DNA of 64,000 nucleotides. Source: Nitrobacter vulgaris (GTDB lineage: Bacteria > Pseudomonadota > Alphaproteobacteria > Rhizobiales > Xanthobacteraceae). The notes under the pieces were generated by a model that saw only the letters and a list, made by a program, of their open reading frames with translations, was not told where the DNA came from and searched no databases. The position numbers were made by a program, and so were the translations under genes. Below, one piece after another: positions 1 through 8,163 of this stretch. The stretch lies in contig NZ_MWPQ01000055.1 in assembly GCF_002028545.1 (NCBI RefSeq), forward strand, positions 1-64,000, written 5' to 3'. Position 1 is the first letter of the stretch; each line of letters begins with the position of its first letter.

Positions 1-1
1 C

Positions 2-1384
2 CGGGCTGAGCGGCTCGATGACGAGCAGTTGCAACTCGGCTTCGAAGACCTCAACGCCGATCTTGCGCGCGTCGAAACTAGCCTTCCGCCTCCGCCAGCC
101 GAGAGCCGTCCCCCGAGGACCCAAAGCGAGCGCCCGAGCCTGCCGGTGCACTTGCCCCGCGAGGATGTCAGGCTCGATGTTGAGCATCAAACCTGCCCCT
201 GTTGCGGCGGCATACTGCACTTGATCGGCGAAACGACGAGCGAGATGCTCGACCATGTGCCGGCGCGACTGCGGGTCATCCGCATCGGCCGGCCGCGCTA
301 TGGCTGTCGGGCCTGCGGGACTATCCATCAAGCGCCAGCACCAGAGCGGCCGATCGCCAAGGGGCTGGCCTCCCCGGCTCTGCTCGCCCATGTTCTGGTC
401 TCCAAATACTGCGATCACCTCCCGCTCTACAGGCAGAGCCAGATCTTCGCCCGGCAGGGCGTCACGTTGGACCGCTCGACCTTGGCGAACTGGATCGGCG
501 GCGCCTGCTGGTGGCTGGAGCCCCTTCAATCCAAGCTCGCTGAACACATCTTTGCATCGCAGAAACTGTTCGCCGACGACACGCCGATCCCGGTACTCGA
601 TCCCGGCCGCGGCCGCACCAAAACTGGCCGGTTGTGGGTGTACGCCCGCGATGACCGGCCTTGGAACGGACCGGATCCGCCAGCCGCGGTCTATCTCTAC
701 ACTCCGGATCGCAAGGCTGAGCGTCCCGCTGCTCATCTGGCCAACTTCAGCGGCATCGTTCAGGTCGACGGTTATCCCGGGTTCGATCGGCTTCGCGACG
801 GCGGTACCATCCAGCTCGCAGCTTGTTGGGCTCACGCCAGGCGGAAGTTCTACGAGGTGCAGCAGGCGACCGCCTCGCCTGTCGCGACCGAAGCGCTGCG
901 ACGCATCGCCGAGCTTTACGTGATCGAGGCCGCCATCCGCGGCCAGACCGCGGAAGCACGGCAAAGCATGCGTCGATCAAAGTCGTTGCCTCTGGTCACG
1001 GCGATGAAAGCATGGCTCGAAATGCAACTCGCCCAAATCCCGCCGCGCGGCGGGCTCGCCAATGCCACTCGCTATGCCCTGAGCCGCTGGGATGCTCTTT
1101 GCTGCTTCCTCAATGACGGCCGCATCGAGCTCGACACTAACACCGTCGAACGCGCCATTCGTCCGGTCACGCTCGGACGAAAGAACCACCTGTTCGCCGG
1201 ATCAGATGGCGGGGCTCAGCGCTGGGCCACAGTCTGCTCCCTCATCACCACGGCAAAGCTAAATGACGTCGAGCCCTTCACCTATCTCAAGGACATCCTT
1301 GAACGCATGTCGGCCGGTCATCCCATGAGCCGGCTCGATCAGCTCTTGCCATGGAACTGGCGCCCGGCAACTATCCTCAACTAA
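2..1384 (+). CDS. tnpC: IS66 transposase TnpC, 5' end outside window
   Basis: This is the DDE transposase of the IS66 element. The reading frame is open to the window edge (residues ERLDDEQLQLGFEDL match the usual IS66 N-terminal region), so the gene starts upstream. In order it shows the IS66 zinc-binding region with two CxxC pairs (CPCC and CRAC, positions about 195-320), the central domain with DDTPIPVL (about 577) and VQVDGYPGF (about 762) carrying the two catalytic Asp, the NTVERAIRP segment with the catalytic Glu (about 1140), and the conserved C-terminal tail ending LLPWNW. No frameshift is seen in the visible 460 codons, so the transposase may be intact. Internal TTG or ATG codons are not the true start. 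Confidence 0.9.
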   Translation, partial: RAERLDDEQLQLGFEDLNADLARVETSLPPPPAESRPPRTQSERPSLPVHLPREDVRLDVEHQTCPCCGGILHLIGETTSEMLDHVPARLRVIRIGRPRYGCRACGTIHQAPAPERPIAKGLASPALLAHVLVSKYCDHLPLYRQSQIFARQGVTLDRSTLANWIGGACWWLEPLQSKLAEHIFASQKLFADDTPIPVLDPGRGRTKTGRLWVYARDDRPWNGPDPPAAVYLYTPDRKAERPAAHLANFSGIVQVDGYPGFDRLRDGGTIQLAACWAHARRKFYEVQQATASPVATEALRRIAELYVIEAAIRGQTAEARQSMRRSKSLPLVTAMKAWLEMQLAQIPPRGGLANATRYALSRWDALCCFLNDGRIELDTNTVERAIRPVTLGRKNHLFAGSDGGAQRWATVCSLITTAKLNDVEPFTYLKDILERMSAGHPMSRLDQLLPWNWRPATILN

Positions 1385-1387
1385 GAT

Positions 1388-1411
1388 AACGTGTCAGGAA
1401 TAGACGCTTAC
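1388..1411. repeat. Right terminal inverted repeat of the IS66 element
   Basis: Read from the outer end inward (minus strand) this begins GTAAGCGTCTATTCC. It lies directly after the tnpC stop codon and its first base is also the third base of the stop codon of the interrupted neighbouring gene. The inner limit is approximate because the left copy is not available for alignment. Confidence 0.6.
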
Positions 1412-1668
1412 TATTTCGCCATGTCGAAAGTGCGGAGCATGCCAATCAGGACCAGAAGCACCGCGCATGGCCACAGCAGATGGTTGCCGGTCTTCAATGC
1501 GGTCATGACCGCCGCAATCGCAGCGCAGACCGCGCCAGCCAACATCGGCGCCGGATTCTGGAATAGCGAACCCACAAGCGCCGCATATATCGCTGGCGAC
1601 ATCGTATCGGTATCGCGATGGTGGTCGGCCAACTGCATCGACTGCGCGCGCATCCTTTCCGCGCGCAC
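1411..1668 (-). pseudogene. 5' fragment of a membrane protein gene cut by the IS66 element
   Basis: An 85-codon reading frame encodes a short charged N-terminus with MQLADHHRDTDTMSP, then two hydrophobic segments (about residues 25-55 and 62-78, NHLLWPCAVLLVLIGMLRTF). It ends exactly at the IS66 boundary: the stop codon TAG is made of TA from the gene and G, the first base of the IS. The gene is therefore truncated by the insertion. The two-helix N-terminus resembles the membrane part of alphaproteobacterial GGDEF diguanylate cyclases, but the catalytic part is not in the window, so that identity is only a guess. It lies 154 bp downstream of tolB on the same strand. Confidence 0.5.
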
Positions 1669-1822
1669 AGTGTTACCGGCCGCTAGTGAAGCCTTTCTGA
1701 GCGAACATCGTTAGCGAGACGTTTGAACCAGTCACCTGAAGGCCGAATTTACCCTGTAAAACAGAATGTTATAGGATCAAGGTCCAACCGACGCCGATCC
1801 GGTTTCGGCTCGGGGATCCGGC

Positions 1823-3175
1823 TTATGAGAGCAAGGGCGACCATGCCGGATCGGACGCAAAACCAGGCGTGGGAACTTTCAGTTCGTTGCGGCCGGAGAC
1901 GTCGATCGTATAAAGCGATGGTCCAGCGTTGCCGCCGGGGTCGCGGAAGAACATCAGGACCCGCCCGTTAGGCGCGAAGGTCGGACCCTCGTTGTGAAAT
2001 CCCGACGTCAGAATTCGTTCGCCGGAACCGTCCGGCTTGATAATGCCGATGGAAAACTGACCACCGCCTTGCTTCGTGAAGGCGATGTAGTCACCGCGGG
2101 GTGACCATACCGGAGTCGAGTAGGAGCCTTCCCCGAACGAGATGCGTTGGGCCCCGCCGCCGGTCGCTCCCATCACATAAATTTGCGGTTTGCCGCCGCG
2201 ATCCGACTCAAAACAGATGCGGGCGCCGTCCGGCGAATACGAGGGCGACGTGTCGATCGCCGGCGTGTCCGTCAGACGTGTCGTCGACTTCGAGCGAATG
2301 TCCATCACGAACAGGTTCGAGTTTCCACCCTGCTGCAGGCTCATGATGATGCGTTGGCCATCCGGCGCGAACCGCGGCGCGAACGACATACCGGGGAAGT
2401 TGCCGACGATTTCGCGCTGGCCGGTTTCGATGTTGAACAGATAGACCCGGGGATCGCCCTGCCCGAATTCCATATAGGTGATTTCCTGGGTCGACGGCGA
2501 AAAGCGCGGGGTGATCACGAGGTCAGCTCCGCGCGTGAGGTAGCGCACGTTGGCGCCGTCCTGATCCATCAGGGCCAGCCGCTTGACGCGGTGCTGCGCT
2601 GTTCCGGACTCATCGACGAACACCACGCGGCTGTCGAAATAGCCTTTCTCGCCGGTCAAACGCTCGTAAATCTGATCCGAGATGATGTGCGCGATCCGCC
2701 GCCAATATTCCGGCGATGTAAAATATTGCTGGCCTGCAAGCTGCTGGCCGGTCGCGACATCCCACAAACGAAACTCGGCCTTGAGCCGCCCGTCGCCCTG
2801 ACGCGTCATACGTCCGGTCACCAGCGCCTGTGCGTTGATGGTCTTCCAGTCGGCGAACTGCGGCGGCACGTCGATATTGGTTATCTTCTGGATATACGCG
2901 GCCTGGTCGATTGGCGCGAACAACCCGCTGCGCTTGAGATTGTTGGTGATGACCTTGGCGACGCCGGCACCGACCTCGCTATCCGACGGCGAACCGGCAA
3001 TGAAATTCGGAATGGCGATCGGGAGCGGCGCGACGTTGCCCTCGGTGATCTGGACCCGCGCCTGGGGGAAGGCTTGCCGGCCGCCCAGCAACACGGCAGC
3101 CGATGCCATCCCGGAAATCATGTGTCGGCGGTTCAGACGGAACGGCATTCTCTGCAATCCATTTCTCTCGATCAT
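1823..3175 (-). CDS. tolB: Tol-Pal system periplasmic protein TolB
   Basis: TolB is the periplasmic beta-propeller that links TolA in the inner membrane to Pal in the outer membrane, keeping the envelope layers together during division. The 450 residues show an N-terminal signal region with paired Arg (LNRRHMISG, then a hydrophobic stretch) that could be a Tat or Sec signal, the TolB N-terminal domain to about residue 170, then repeated propeller blades with motifs such as [16 protein letters not shown] and [16 protein letters not shown]. It is the fourth gene of tolQ-tolR-tolA-tolB, 32 bp after tolA. A downstream ATG at residue 11 is an alternative start. The usual next gene, pal, is absent. 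Confidence 0.95.
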   Translation of the reverse strand: MIERNGLQRMPFRLNRRHMISGMASAAVLLGGRQAFPQARVQITEGNVAPLPIAIPNFIAGSPSDSEVGAGVAKVITNNLKRSGLFAPIDQAAYIQKITNIDVPPQFADWKTINAQALVTGRMTRQGDGRLKAEFRLWDVATGQQLAGQQYFTSPEYWRRIAHIISDQIYERLTGEKGYFDSRVVFVDESGTAQHRVKRLALMDQDGANVRYLTRGADLVITPRFSPSTQEITYMEFGQGDPRVYLFNIETGQREIVGNFPGMSFAPRFAPDGQRIIMSLQQGGNSNLFVMDIRSKSTTRLTDTPAIDTSPSYSPDGARICFESDRGGKPQIYVMGATGGGAQRISFGEGSYSTPVWSPRGDYIAFTKQGGGQFSIGIIKPDGSGERILTSGFHNEGPTFAPNGRVLMFFRDPGGNAGPSLYTIDVSGRNELKVPTPGFASDPAWSPLLS

Positions 3176-3207
3176 CGGTCAGACTTTTCATCCGCAACGT
3201 TCGTTGC

Positions 3208-4239
3208 TTACGACTTTCGTTCTGTGAATACGGGCTCGAAAAACTTCCATTCGTCGAAATATGCCGCAGGCAGATTGTACGGCTGGCATTCAATGATCGC
3301 GCGCAGCGCGCTTTCCTGATAAACGCGGAAGTAGGGTGTCGACGGGTTGCTGATCGCGGTCGGCGTGGTCTCCAGTGTGCCGTCGCGTTTCAGCTTGATG
3401 CTGAACACCGCTTCGGTCATCTGAGCTTCGAGCCCGCCATAGGGCTTTTTCCAGCAGCGCTCGACCTGGGACTTGAACATCGACCCCCAGGTCGCGGAAT
3501 TGTCCGCGGCCTTGCCATGAGCGAGGCCGAGCGCGGCATTCGGATTCAGCGTGTCTCCGGTGACCGAGCGGCGGGTGGGCTCGCGCTTGTCAAGCAGCGC
3601 CGCAATCTTTGATTGGTCGAACACGCGCTCAGCCTTCTTCGCCTCTGCCTGGGCTTTCGCCTCGGCTTCTGCCTTGGCCTTTGCCTCGGCTTTGGCTTTG
3701 GCTTCCGCTTTCGCTTTCGCCTCGGCTTTTGCTTTCGCCTGCGCTTCGGCCTTCGCCTTGGCCTTGGCTTGAGCCTCCGCCTTTGCCTCAGCTAAGGCTT
3801 CCGCCTCGGCCTTCGCGGCCTCTGCTTTGGCTTTCGCATCCGCCTTGGCCTTTGCGTCGGCTGCTTTGGCTGCCGCCTCGGCCTTCGCTGCTGCTGCGGC
3901 AGCCTCGGCAGCGGCCTTGTCATCTGGTTTTGGTTGTTCTTTGGGTGCCACGTCGGTCATGACCGGCGGCTTCTTGTCGTCGATCTTGCCGACAGTGTCC
4001 TCCGGCGGAGGTGTGGCCTCGGCGACCTTCTCGACCAGGGGTTTCGGTTTTTCCTTCTTGCCGGTCTTCATTCCCGCCGTGACGTGGGCAAGTTGATCGG
4101 CGGAGATGATGTCGACCGGCAAAGATTCCTCTGGCACCGATTCGAAAGCCTTCGACGAAAACGACACCAACCCCCACCCGATCACAAGGACGTGCAGGGC
4201 AACCGATGCTGCCAATGTCTTATCGACCTTGATCTTCAA
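3208..4239 (-). CDS. tolA: Cell envelope protein TolA (TonB/TolA C-terminal domain)
   Basis: TolA is the inner-membrane protein energised by TolQ-TolR that spans the periplasm to TolB and Pal. The 343 residues show one N-terminal membrane anchor (about 10-30), a Pro/Lys-rich stretch (60-105), a long Ala/Lys/Glu helix of AKAEA-type repeats (about 108-205), and a C-terminal TolA/TonB-like domain (about 250-335) with WGSMFKSQVERCW. The repetitive helix gives a strongly biased DNA segment at about 3630-3920, which also produces false open frames on the other strand. It starts 2 bp after the tolR stop codon, so translational coupling is likely. Confidence 0.9.
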   Translation of the reverse strand: MKIKVDKTLAASVALHVLVIGWGLVSFSSKAFESVPEESLPVDIISADQLAHVTAGMKTGKKEKPKPLVEKVAEATPPPEDTVGKIDDKKPPVMTDVAPKEQPKPDDKAAAEAAAAAAKAEAAAKAADAKAKADAKAKAEAAKAEAEALAEAKAEAQAKAKAKAEAQAKAKAEAKAKAEAKAKAEAKAKAEAEAKAQAEAKKAERVFDQSKIAALLDKREPTRRSVTGDTLNPNAALGLAHGKAADNSATWGSMFKSQVERCWKKPYGGLEAQMTEAVFSIKLKRDGTLETTPTAISNPSTPYFRVYQESALRAIIECQPYNLPAAYFDEWKFFEPVFTERKS

Positions 4240-4241
4240 CC

Positions 4242-4697
4242 TTAAGATCCCTGCTCCACTTCGGTGACCAGCGCCAGACGCTTGAACCCGGCGCCCGACA
4301 GCCGACCCATCACTCGCGCCACCGTGCCGTAGTCGGCCTTCTTGTCGGCGCGCATGAAGATGCGCTCGTCAAGACCGCCGCGTGCATCGGTGATCGCCGT
4401 CAATTTCGGAACCAGCTCCTCCATCGTGACTTCGGTGTCGTTGATGAAAATCCGTCCCTGAGCATCAACCGACAACTGCAAGGGCGTCTTGTCCTGCTCG
4501 AGGCTTTTGGCCTGGGTCTGCGGCAAATCGAGCGGAACGCCCACGGTCAAAAGCGGTGCCGACACCATGAAGATGATGAGAAGCACCAGCATGACGTCGA
4601 CCATGGGCGTGACGTTGATCTCGGCCATCGGCTGTGACCGCCGCCGTCCTCTTCGTCCACCACCGCTGGAGGAAGCCGCTGCCGGATTCATTGCCAT
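4242..4697 (-). CDS. tolR: Tol-Pal system protein TolR (ExbD family)
   Basis: TolR is the proton-channel partner of TolQ. The start chosen is MAMNPAAASSSGG (151 residues), which lies just after tolQ; a longer frame would overlap tolQ and is unlikely. After a Gly/Arg-rich cytoplasmic start it has MAEINVTPMVDVMLVLLIIFMV, where the Asp in the single membrane helix (about residue 36) is the conserved proton-binding residue, then the small periplasmic domain ending in MRADKKADYGTVARVMGRL. It sits 31 bp after tolQ and 2 bp before tolA in one operon. Confidence 0.92.
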   Translation of the reverse strand: MAMNPAAASSSGGGRRGRRRSQPMAEINVTPMVDVMLVLLIIFMVSAPLLTVGVPLDLPQTQAKSLEQDKTPLQLSVDAQGRIFINDTEVTMEELVPKLTAITDARGGLDERIFMRADKKADYGTVARVMGRLSGAGFKRLALVTEVEQGS

Positions 4698-4728
4698 GAT
4701 GGACCGCCCGTTTCCATGCCGCTTGACC

Positions 4729-5442
4729 TCACGCCCGCTCGTCGATCTGACGTGAGAGGATCGCGGAAAACTCGTCGGCAAAACCCTCAAGGCGCTGGGC
4801 CTGACGATTCACTTCCGCAGTGAACTTATTGTAAAAAATAGTCGCGGGGATGGCGGCGATAAGGCCGATTGCCGTTGCAAACAGCGCCTCGGCAATGCCC
4901 GGCGCCACCACCGCGAGCGAGGTATTCTTCGATGCGGCGATCGACTGGAAGCTCGACATAATGCCCCACACGGTCCCAAACAGGCCAACGAAAGGACCGG
5001 CAGAGCCTACGGTCGCTAACACCAGCAACCGCCGTTCCAGCCGCTCGATCTCCCGCGCGATGGAAACGTTCATCACTTTCTCGATCCGCATCTGAAGCCC
5101 GGCAATCGAGCGCGCCTGACTTTCGAAAGAACGTTTCCACTCGCGCATCGCTGCAACGAAACAGGCCGCCATCGATTGTGTCGGCTTGGCCGACAACGCC
5201 CGGTACAGGTCCTCAATCGACTCCCCTGACCAGAAGGCTTGCTCGAAACGGTCCATCGCGCGCTTGGTGCGGGCGTAGAGAAAGATCTTGTCGATCGCGA
5301 TCGCCCACACCCACACCGAGCAGGCTAACAGGCCCAACATGACTGCTTTCACGATCCAGTGAGCGTGAAAAAAAAGCGTAATCAGCGACACGTCGGCCGA
5401 AGCTAGGGGCAAGGCTGACTGCGCCACGTCGGCCGGATTCAT
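4729..5442 (-). CDS. tolQ: Tol-Pal system protein TolQ (MotA/ExbB family channel)
   Basis: TolQ forms the proton channel with TolR that powers TolA. The start MNPADVAQSALPL (237 residues) is chosen because a GAGAGGAAA ribosome site lies directly upstream and family members begin close to the first membrane helix; the reading frame itself stays open for another 54 codons. Three membrane segments are visible (about 28-48, 135-160, 170-195), with the conserved GLFGTVWGIM and FATAIGLIAAIPATIFYN motifs. It is the first gene of the tol operon. ybgC, which commonly precedes tolQ, is about 7 kb upstream behind an accessory block. Confidence 0.93.
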   Translation of the reverse strand: MNPADVAQSALPLASADVSLITLFFHAHWIVKAVMLGLLACSVWVWAIAIDKIFLYARTKRAMDRFEQAFWSGESIEDLYRALSAKPTQSMAACFVAAMREWKRSFESQARSIAGLQMRIEKVMNVSIAREIERLERRLLVLATVGSAGPFVGLFGTVWGIMSSFQSIAASKNTSLAVVAPGIAEALFATAIGLIAAIPATIFYNKFTAEVNRQAQRLEGFADEFSAILSRQIDERA

Positions 5443-5868
5443 GAGCAGTTTCCTCTCAACGCAAGATATCCCTTCGACGCGAGGCGCGACCTCAAGCCGC
5501 CAGTTTCGCGGCCACGAACTCACGCGGCGTAAAAGCGCCACGTAACAAGCCGGTTGAGTCACTTGGGGGGTCTGTCCAATGCCGGAGCCTGCATCCCCTG
5601 CCAACGTGTCAAAACGAGGGCTAACGGCGCGCCTTTACGGCTGTAACCAAACGCTAATCATGGTTAAGACCAGGTTACCAAAGAGGATTGAGGCTCTGAA
5701 ATCCGCCTTAATATTCCAACCCTTGCTCACCGTGAGCCGTGCCCGGCGGAGAGCGGGTGGAGGTGGCCGACCGTCGATTATTCCCCAGGACGGGAGTTCC
5801 GGCTCAATGGGCGTGTGGCGATGATCCGACGCCTGAATCGAGAGAGGCTTCAGACCCGCAGATGAGAA
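5443..5868. other. Non-coding region upstream of tolQ
   Basis: No convincing gene is seen in either strand. The stretch must hold the promoter of the tol operon. It contains TTAA-N7-TTAC at 5664-5678, one base off the TTAA-N7-TTAA form of a CtrA box, about 220 bp upstream of tolQ. A single imperfect box is weak evidence. The right end is bounded by a terminator for the DUF2852 gene. Confidence 0.4.
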
Positions 5869-5898
5869 AAAGCCCGCCTGTCGGGACAGGCGGGCTTT
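5869..5898 (-). terminator. Rho-independent terminator downstream of the DUF2852 gene
   Basis: A perfect 14-bp inverted repeat (arms AAAGCCCGCCTGTC at 5869-5882 and its complement at 5885-5898) is GC-rich and, on the minus strand, leads into a run of T. It lies 65 bp after the DUF2852 stop codon and separates that gene from the tol promoter region. It could also work weakly in the other direction. Confidence 0.8.
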
Positions 5899-5962
5899 CC
5901 TATCGGTTGGTGGAAGCCGGGCAGCGTCAAAACCAGCGCCGGTCGCAGCGTCCGATTAGTGA

Positions 5963-6463
5963 CTACTGGTCTTGCGGCCTATCGTTCGGCGGCGTCGGCT
6001 GGGTGCGATGCTGGGCCATGAAGGCATCGAACTCTTCCTTGTCCTTGGCGTGACGAAGCCGTTCGAGAAAGTCCTTGAACTCCTTCTGCTCGTCCTCGAG
6101 CCGCCGCAGCGTCTCCATGCGATACTCGTCGAAGGCGCGGTTACCGCTGGACGGCGCGCCAAAACCGCGGAAGCCAAAACCGCGGCGCTCCATATGGTCC
6201 CGCATCCGGTCCATCTTGTACTGCATCCGTTGCATTTTGCTCTCAAACCGGTCGTTGCTCCAGCAGCCCATTTTCCTGCTCCCTAGAGTGAAAAAGAGAA
6301 TCGCGAGACCGATCGGCCACCACACCATGAAGCCCAGCACGATCAGGACAATCCGGAACGGATGCCAGGGCGCGTCCGTGAAACAGTGGGAATACGGGGG
6401 CTGACCTTGGCCCCGCGCATTGTTGGGGCCATTCCAGCGATCGTAGTCAGCGGTGTGGGCCAT
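5963..6463 (-). CDS. DUF2852 family protein
   Basis: A 166-residue protein of unknown function with the DUF2852 layout. It has a short polar N-terminus (MAHTADYDRWNG), one strong membrane segment rich in Trp (about residues 35-60, FRIVLIVLGFMVWWPIGLAI), and then a long charged helical region (about 70-150) with many Arg, Glu and Met that is likely coiled coil and cytoplasmic, for example ETLRRLEDEQKEFKDFLERL. The Pro-rich tail is short. It is alone in its transcription unit, with a terminator downstream and a 19-bp palindrome 35 bp upstream of the start that matches one at the TetR gene behind it. A link to that regulator is inferred. Confidence 0.8.
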   Translation of the reverse strand: MAHTADYDRWNGPNNARGQGQPPYSHCFTDAPWHPFRIVLIVLGFMVWWPIGLAILFFTLGSRKMGCWSNDRFESKMQRMQYKMDRMRDHMERRGFGFRGFGAPSSGNRAFDEYRMETLRRLEDEQKEFKDFLERLRHAKDKEEFDAFMAQHRTQPTPPNDRPQDQ

Positions 6464-6497
6464 AGGCCTTCTCCATGAACGGCGTCATGCCACGTGA

Positions 6498-6516
6498 ATG
6501 TAAATAACATTTACAT
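6498..6516. promoter_or_regulatory. Perfect palindrome upstream of DUF2852, likely TetR operator
   Basis: ATGTAAATAACATTTACAT is a perfect 8-bp inverted repeat with a 3-bp centre, 35-53 bp upstream of the DUF2852 start codon, where a promoter would be. It shares 14 of 19 positions, including the outer ATGTAAA/ACAT pattern, with the palindrome at the TetR start (7445-7463). Length and symmetry are as expected for a TetR dimer site. Confidence 0.6.
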
Positions 6517-6732
6517 AGGTAGCCCACTAAAGGCTTTTGTCAAGCGTGACTTTGACTGGAAATGCGGGGTTTTGGCGGTGCTACGGTTTCCCGCCGTTGT
6601 AAGGTCTCGTCACATTGAAAGCGGCAAATACTGGCGAGCAGATCGGAAAGCCTATCCATAAGAAGCTCTTGGCCGATTGCCGCGACCGCACGATAAAACC
6701 CAGTCCCGGTATACGCGCAGCTGAACGGTTGG

Positions 6733-7446
6733 TCAGGTCGCGGACTTTTGATCCCACGGCCCTCGCGGCGGCTTGGCCGGGGCGTTCGGGTCTTCAGGCG
6801 ACCTGCGTTCGGTCGGAAAGCCGAGCCCTCGCAGATAAATCAGCACGCCGGCTTCGAGCAGATCTTCGGCGGACATCGGCAGCTTGCGTCGCGCCGCGTC
6901 GCCGCGGCCGAACAGGGAGGCTATGCCGTGCGCCAACGACCAGATATGCAGCGCCATCATCAAAGCCGGTGGTCGCGCGACGCCCGGCGGTGTCAGTGCT
7001 GCAAGCCGTTCCGCCGCGGCGCGAATGATGCTGAAGGCGCGCTCGCTCGCGGCTGACAGCATCGGATTGACATCGGTCGGCAGCCCGGATTCGAACATCG
7101 CCGAGTAATAAGCCGGTTCGTTGCGGGCGAAGGCGAGATAAGCGCGGCCGACGCGCTCGAACGCGCTGACGGTATCCGGGCGTCCGTCATCCCATGCCTT
7201 GGTCAACACCGCCTCGAACTGCTCGAAGCCGCGTTGCGCGATGCTCGCCAGCAGTTCATCGCGATCACGGAAGTGCCGGTACGGCGCCGCCGGACTGACG
7301 CCTGCGGAACGCGCCGCATCGGCGAAGGTGAAACCCGCCGCGCCTTTCTCGGCGATCAGGCCGAGTGCCGCCTCCAGCAGGGCCTCCTTCAGATTGCCGT
7401 GATGGTAGCCCCGCTCCGGGCGGCGATGGTCCTTGCGCCAACTCAT
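6733..7446 (-). CDS. TetR/AcrR family transcriptional regulator
   Basis: A 237-residue one-component repressor. The start MSWRKDHRRPERGYHHG is chosen because the N-terminal TetR helix-turn-helix follows directly; the open frame extends 42 codons further without homologous content. The DNA-binding region is at about residues 15-65 (ALLEAALGLIAEKGAAGF, then SAGVSPAAPYRHFRDRDELL). The C-terminal ligand-binding part (about 80-215) contains FARNEPAYYSAMFESGLP and ALHIWSLAHGIASLFG, as in the WHG-type TetR C-terminal domain. A palindrome overlapping its start codon suggests self-repression, and a matching one precedes the DUF2852 gene. The ligand is unknown. Confidence 0.88.
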   Translation of the reverse strand: MSWRKDHRRPERGYHHGNLKEALLEAALGLIAEKGAAGFTFADAARSAGVSPAAPYRHFRDRDELLASIAQRGFEQFEAVLTKAWDDGRPDTVSAFERVGRAYLAFARNEPAYYSAMFESGLPTDVNPMLSAASERAFSIIRAAAERLAALTPPGVARPPALMMALHIWSLAHGIASLFGRGDAARRKLPMSAEDLLEAGVLIYLRGLGFPTERRSPEDPNAPAKPPRGPWDQKSAT

Positions 7447-7466
7447 GTGAAGAGTTTTTACATGAG
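7442..7466. promoter_or_regulatory. Palindrome at the TetR start, likely autoregulatory operator
   Basis: Arms CTCATGT (7442-7448) and ACATGAG (7460-7466) form a perfect 7-bp inverted repeat with an 11-bp spacer. Its 19-bp core, read on the coding strand as ATGTAAAAACTCTTCACAT, aligns with the perfect palindrome upstream of DUF2852. The site overlaps the TetR start codon, so bound protein would block transcription or translation start. Confidence 0.6.
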
Positions 7467-7626
7467 CACGCGGGAAACACCACTCGTTTCGTCCTGCTTT
7501 CATTCGAGAAGCAGGGCGAAATCCAGCATGAAGAACCGCAACCCGTCGCGGCGAACCCCGACCTCCGGTCAAACGAGGCCGGTTCGCCGGAAGTCGGCCA
7601 ATGGCTGTGGCGGCCTGATGCGGAGC

Positions 7627-8043
7627 CTATCGGCGCGCGACCTCTGCGCGCAACCGTTCTTCCTGCTCGCGCAGTTCCGGCGTGAACGCCTCGCCGAAAT
7701 CCTCCGCGTCGAACACCTGACGCAGTTCGAGTTCATCTCCGGGTGCGAAAGGCGCGCGTTTCATCCACTGGATCGCCTCGTCTTTTGAACCGACCTCGAT
7801 CAGCCAGAATCCGCAGACGAGATCACTGGTCACCGGGAATGGGCCCTCTGTCACCACAGGTGCAGCGCCTGAATATTTGATGCGCGCGCCTTTCGAGGTC
7901 GGATGCAACCCCTCGCCCGCCTGCATCACACCGGCCTTCACCATCTCTTCGTTGAACCGACCCATCGCGGTCAGCATTTCGGTGCTCGGCATCTCGCCCG
8001 CTTCGGTTTCCTTCGTCGCCTTCACAATCACCATGAAACGCAT
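7627..8043 (-). CDS. YCII/DGPF-domain protein 1
   Basis: A 138-residue protein of the YCII (DGPF) family, small dimeric alpha/beta-barrel proteins with mostly unknown roles. The start MRFMVIVKATKETEAG is placed 7 bp after an AAGGAG ribosome site; upstream in-frame codons have no family similarity. The signature DGPF appears here as EGPF (VTEGPFPVTSDLVCGFWLIEV, about residues 70-90). The C-terminal 35 residues are a charged extension (EAFTPELREQEERLRAE). It is monocistronic and has TGTCGG-N17-CGTC about 60-80 bp upstream, the same as three other units here, so it is probably controlled by the ECF sigma factor at 9994-11262. Confidence 0.88.
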   Translation of the reverse strand: MRFMVIVKATKETEAGEMPSTEMLTAMGRFNEEMVKAGVMQAGEGLHPTSKGARIKYSGAAPVVTEGPFPVTSDLVCGFWLIEVGSKDEAIQWMKRAPFAPGDELELRQVFDAEDFGEAFTPELREQEERLRAEVARR

Positions 8044-8099
8044 CGCGATTCTCCTTCGATCCAGTGATCCAGGCCGTTTCTTGGCGGCCCCGCAATGAA

Positions 8100-8126
8100 G
8101 ACGGGCGGACTGCGGCCTCTCCGACA
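8100..8126 (-). promoter_or_regulatory. ECF-type promoter upstream of YCII-1
   Basis: On the minus strand: TGTCGG (8126-8121), a 17-bp spacer, CGTC (8103-8100). The same two boxes with the same spacing stand upstream of the SRPBCC gene and the YCII-2/sigma operon. From memory, ECF42 sigma factors use TGTCGA at -35 and CG(A/T)C at -10. The -10 box is 57 bp before the start codon. Confidence 0.6.
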
Positions 8127-8163
8127 TGTCCGGTAGAAATTTTTAGGCGTGTGCGCTGATCCC

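Larger units (their letters stand above)
1..1411 (+). mobile_element. IS66-family insertion sequence, right part
   Basis: The window opens inside an IS66-family element. It contains the 3' part of the tnpC transposase gene and ends at position 1411. Read inward from that end the sequence starts GTAAGCG, the usual start of IS66-family terminal inverted repeats. The left end, tnpA and tnpB are outside the window, so the target duplication cannot be checked. IS66 elements normally duplicate 8 bp of target, which would be 1412-1419 here. The element is inserted in the coding sequence of a small membrane-protein gene on the minus strand. Confidence 0.85.

Noticed and set aside
2147-3319. 390-codon plus-strand frame opposite tolB
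   Set aside because: tolB on the minus strand is a complete, recognisable protein; the plus frame is an antisense shadow.
3551-3962. Several plus-strand frames rich in Leu, Pro, Ala and Phe opposite tolA
   Set aside because: They are the reverse reading of the AKAEA repeat DNA of tolA.
5664-5678. CtrA-like box TTAA-N7-TTAC upstream of tolQ
   Set aside because: One imperfect short match 220 bp from the gene is expected by chance; kept only as a note.
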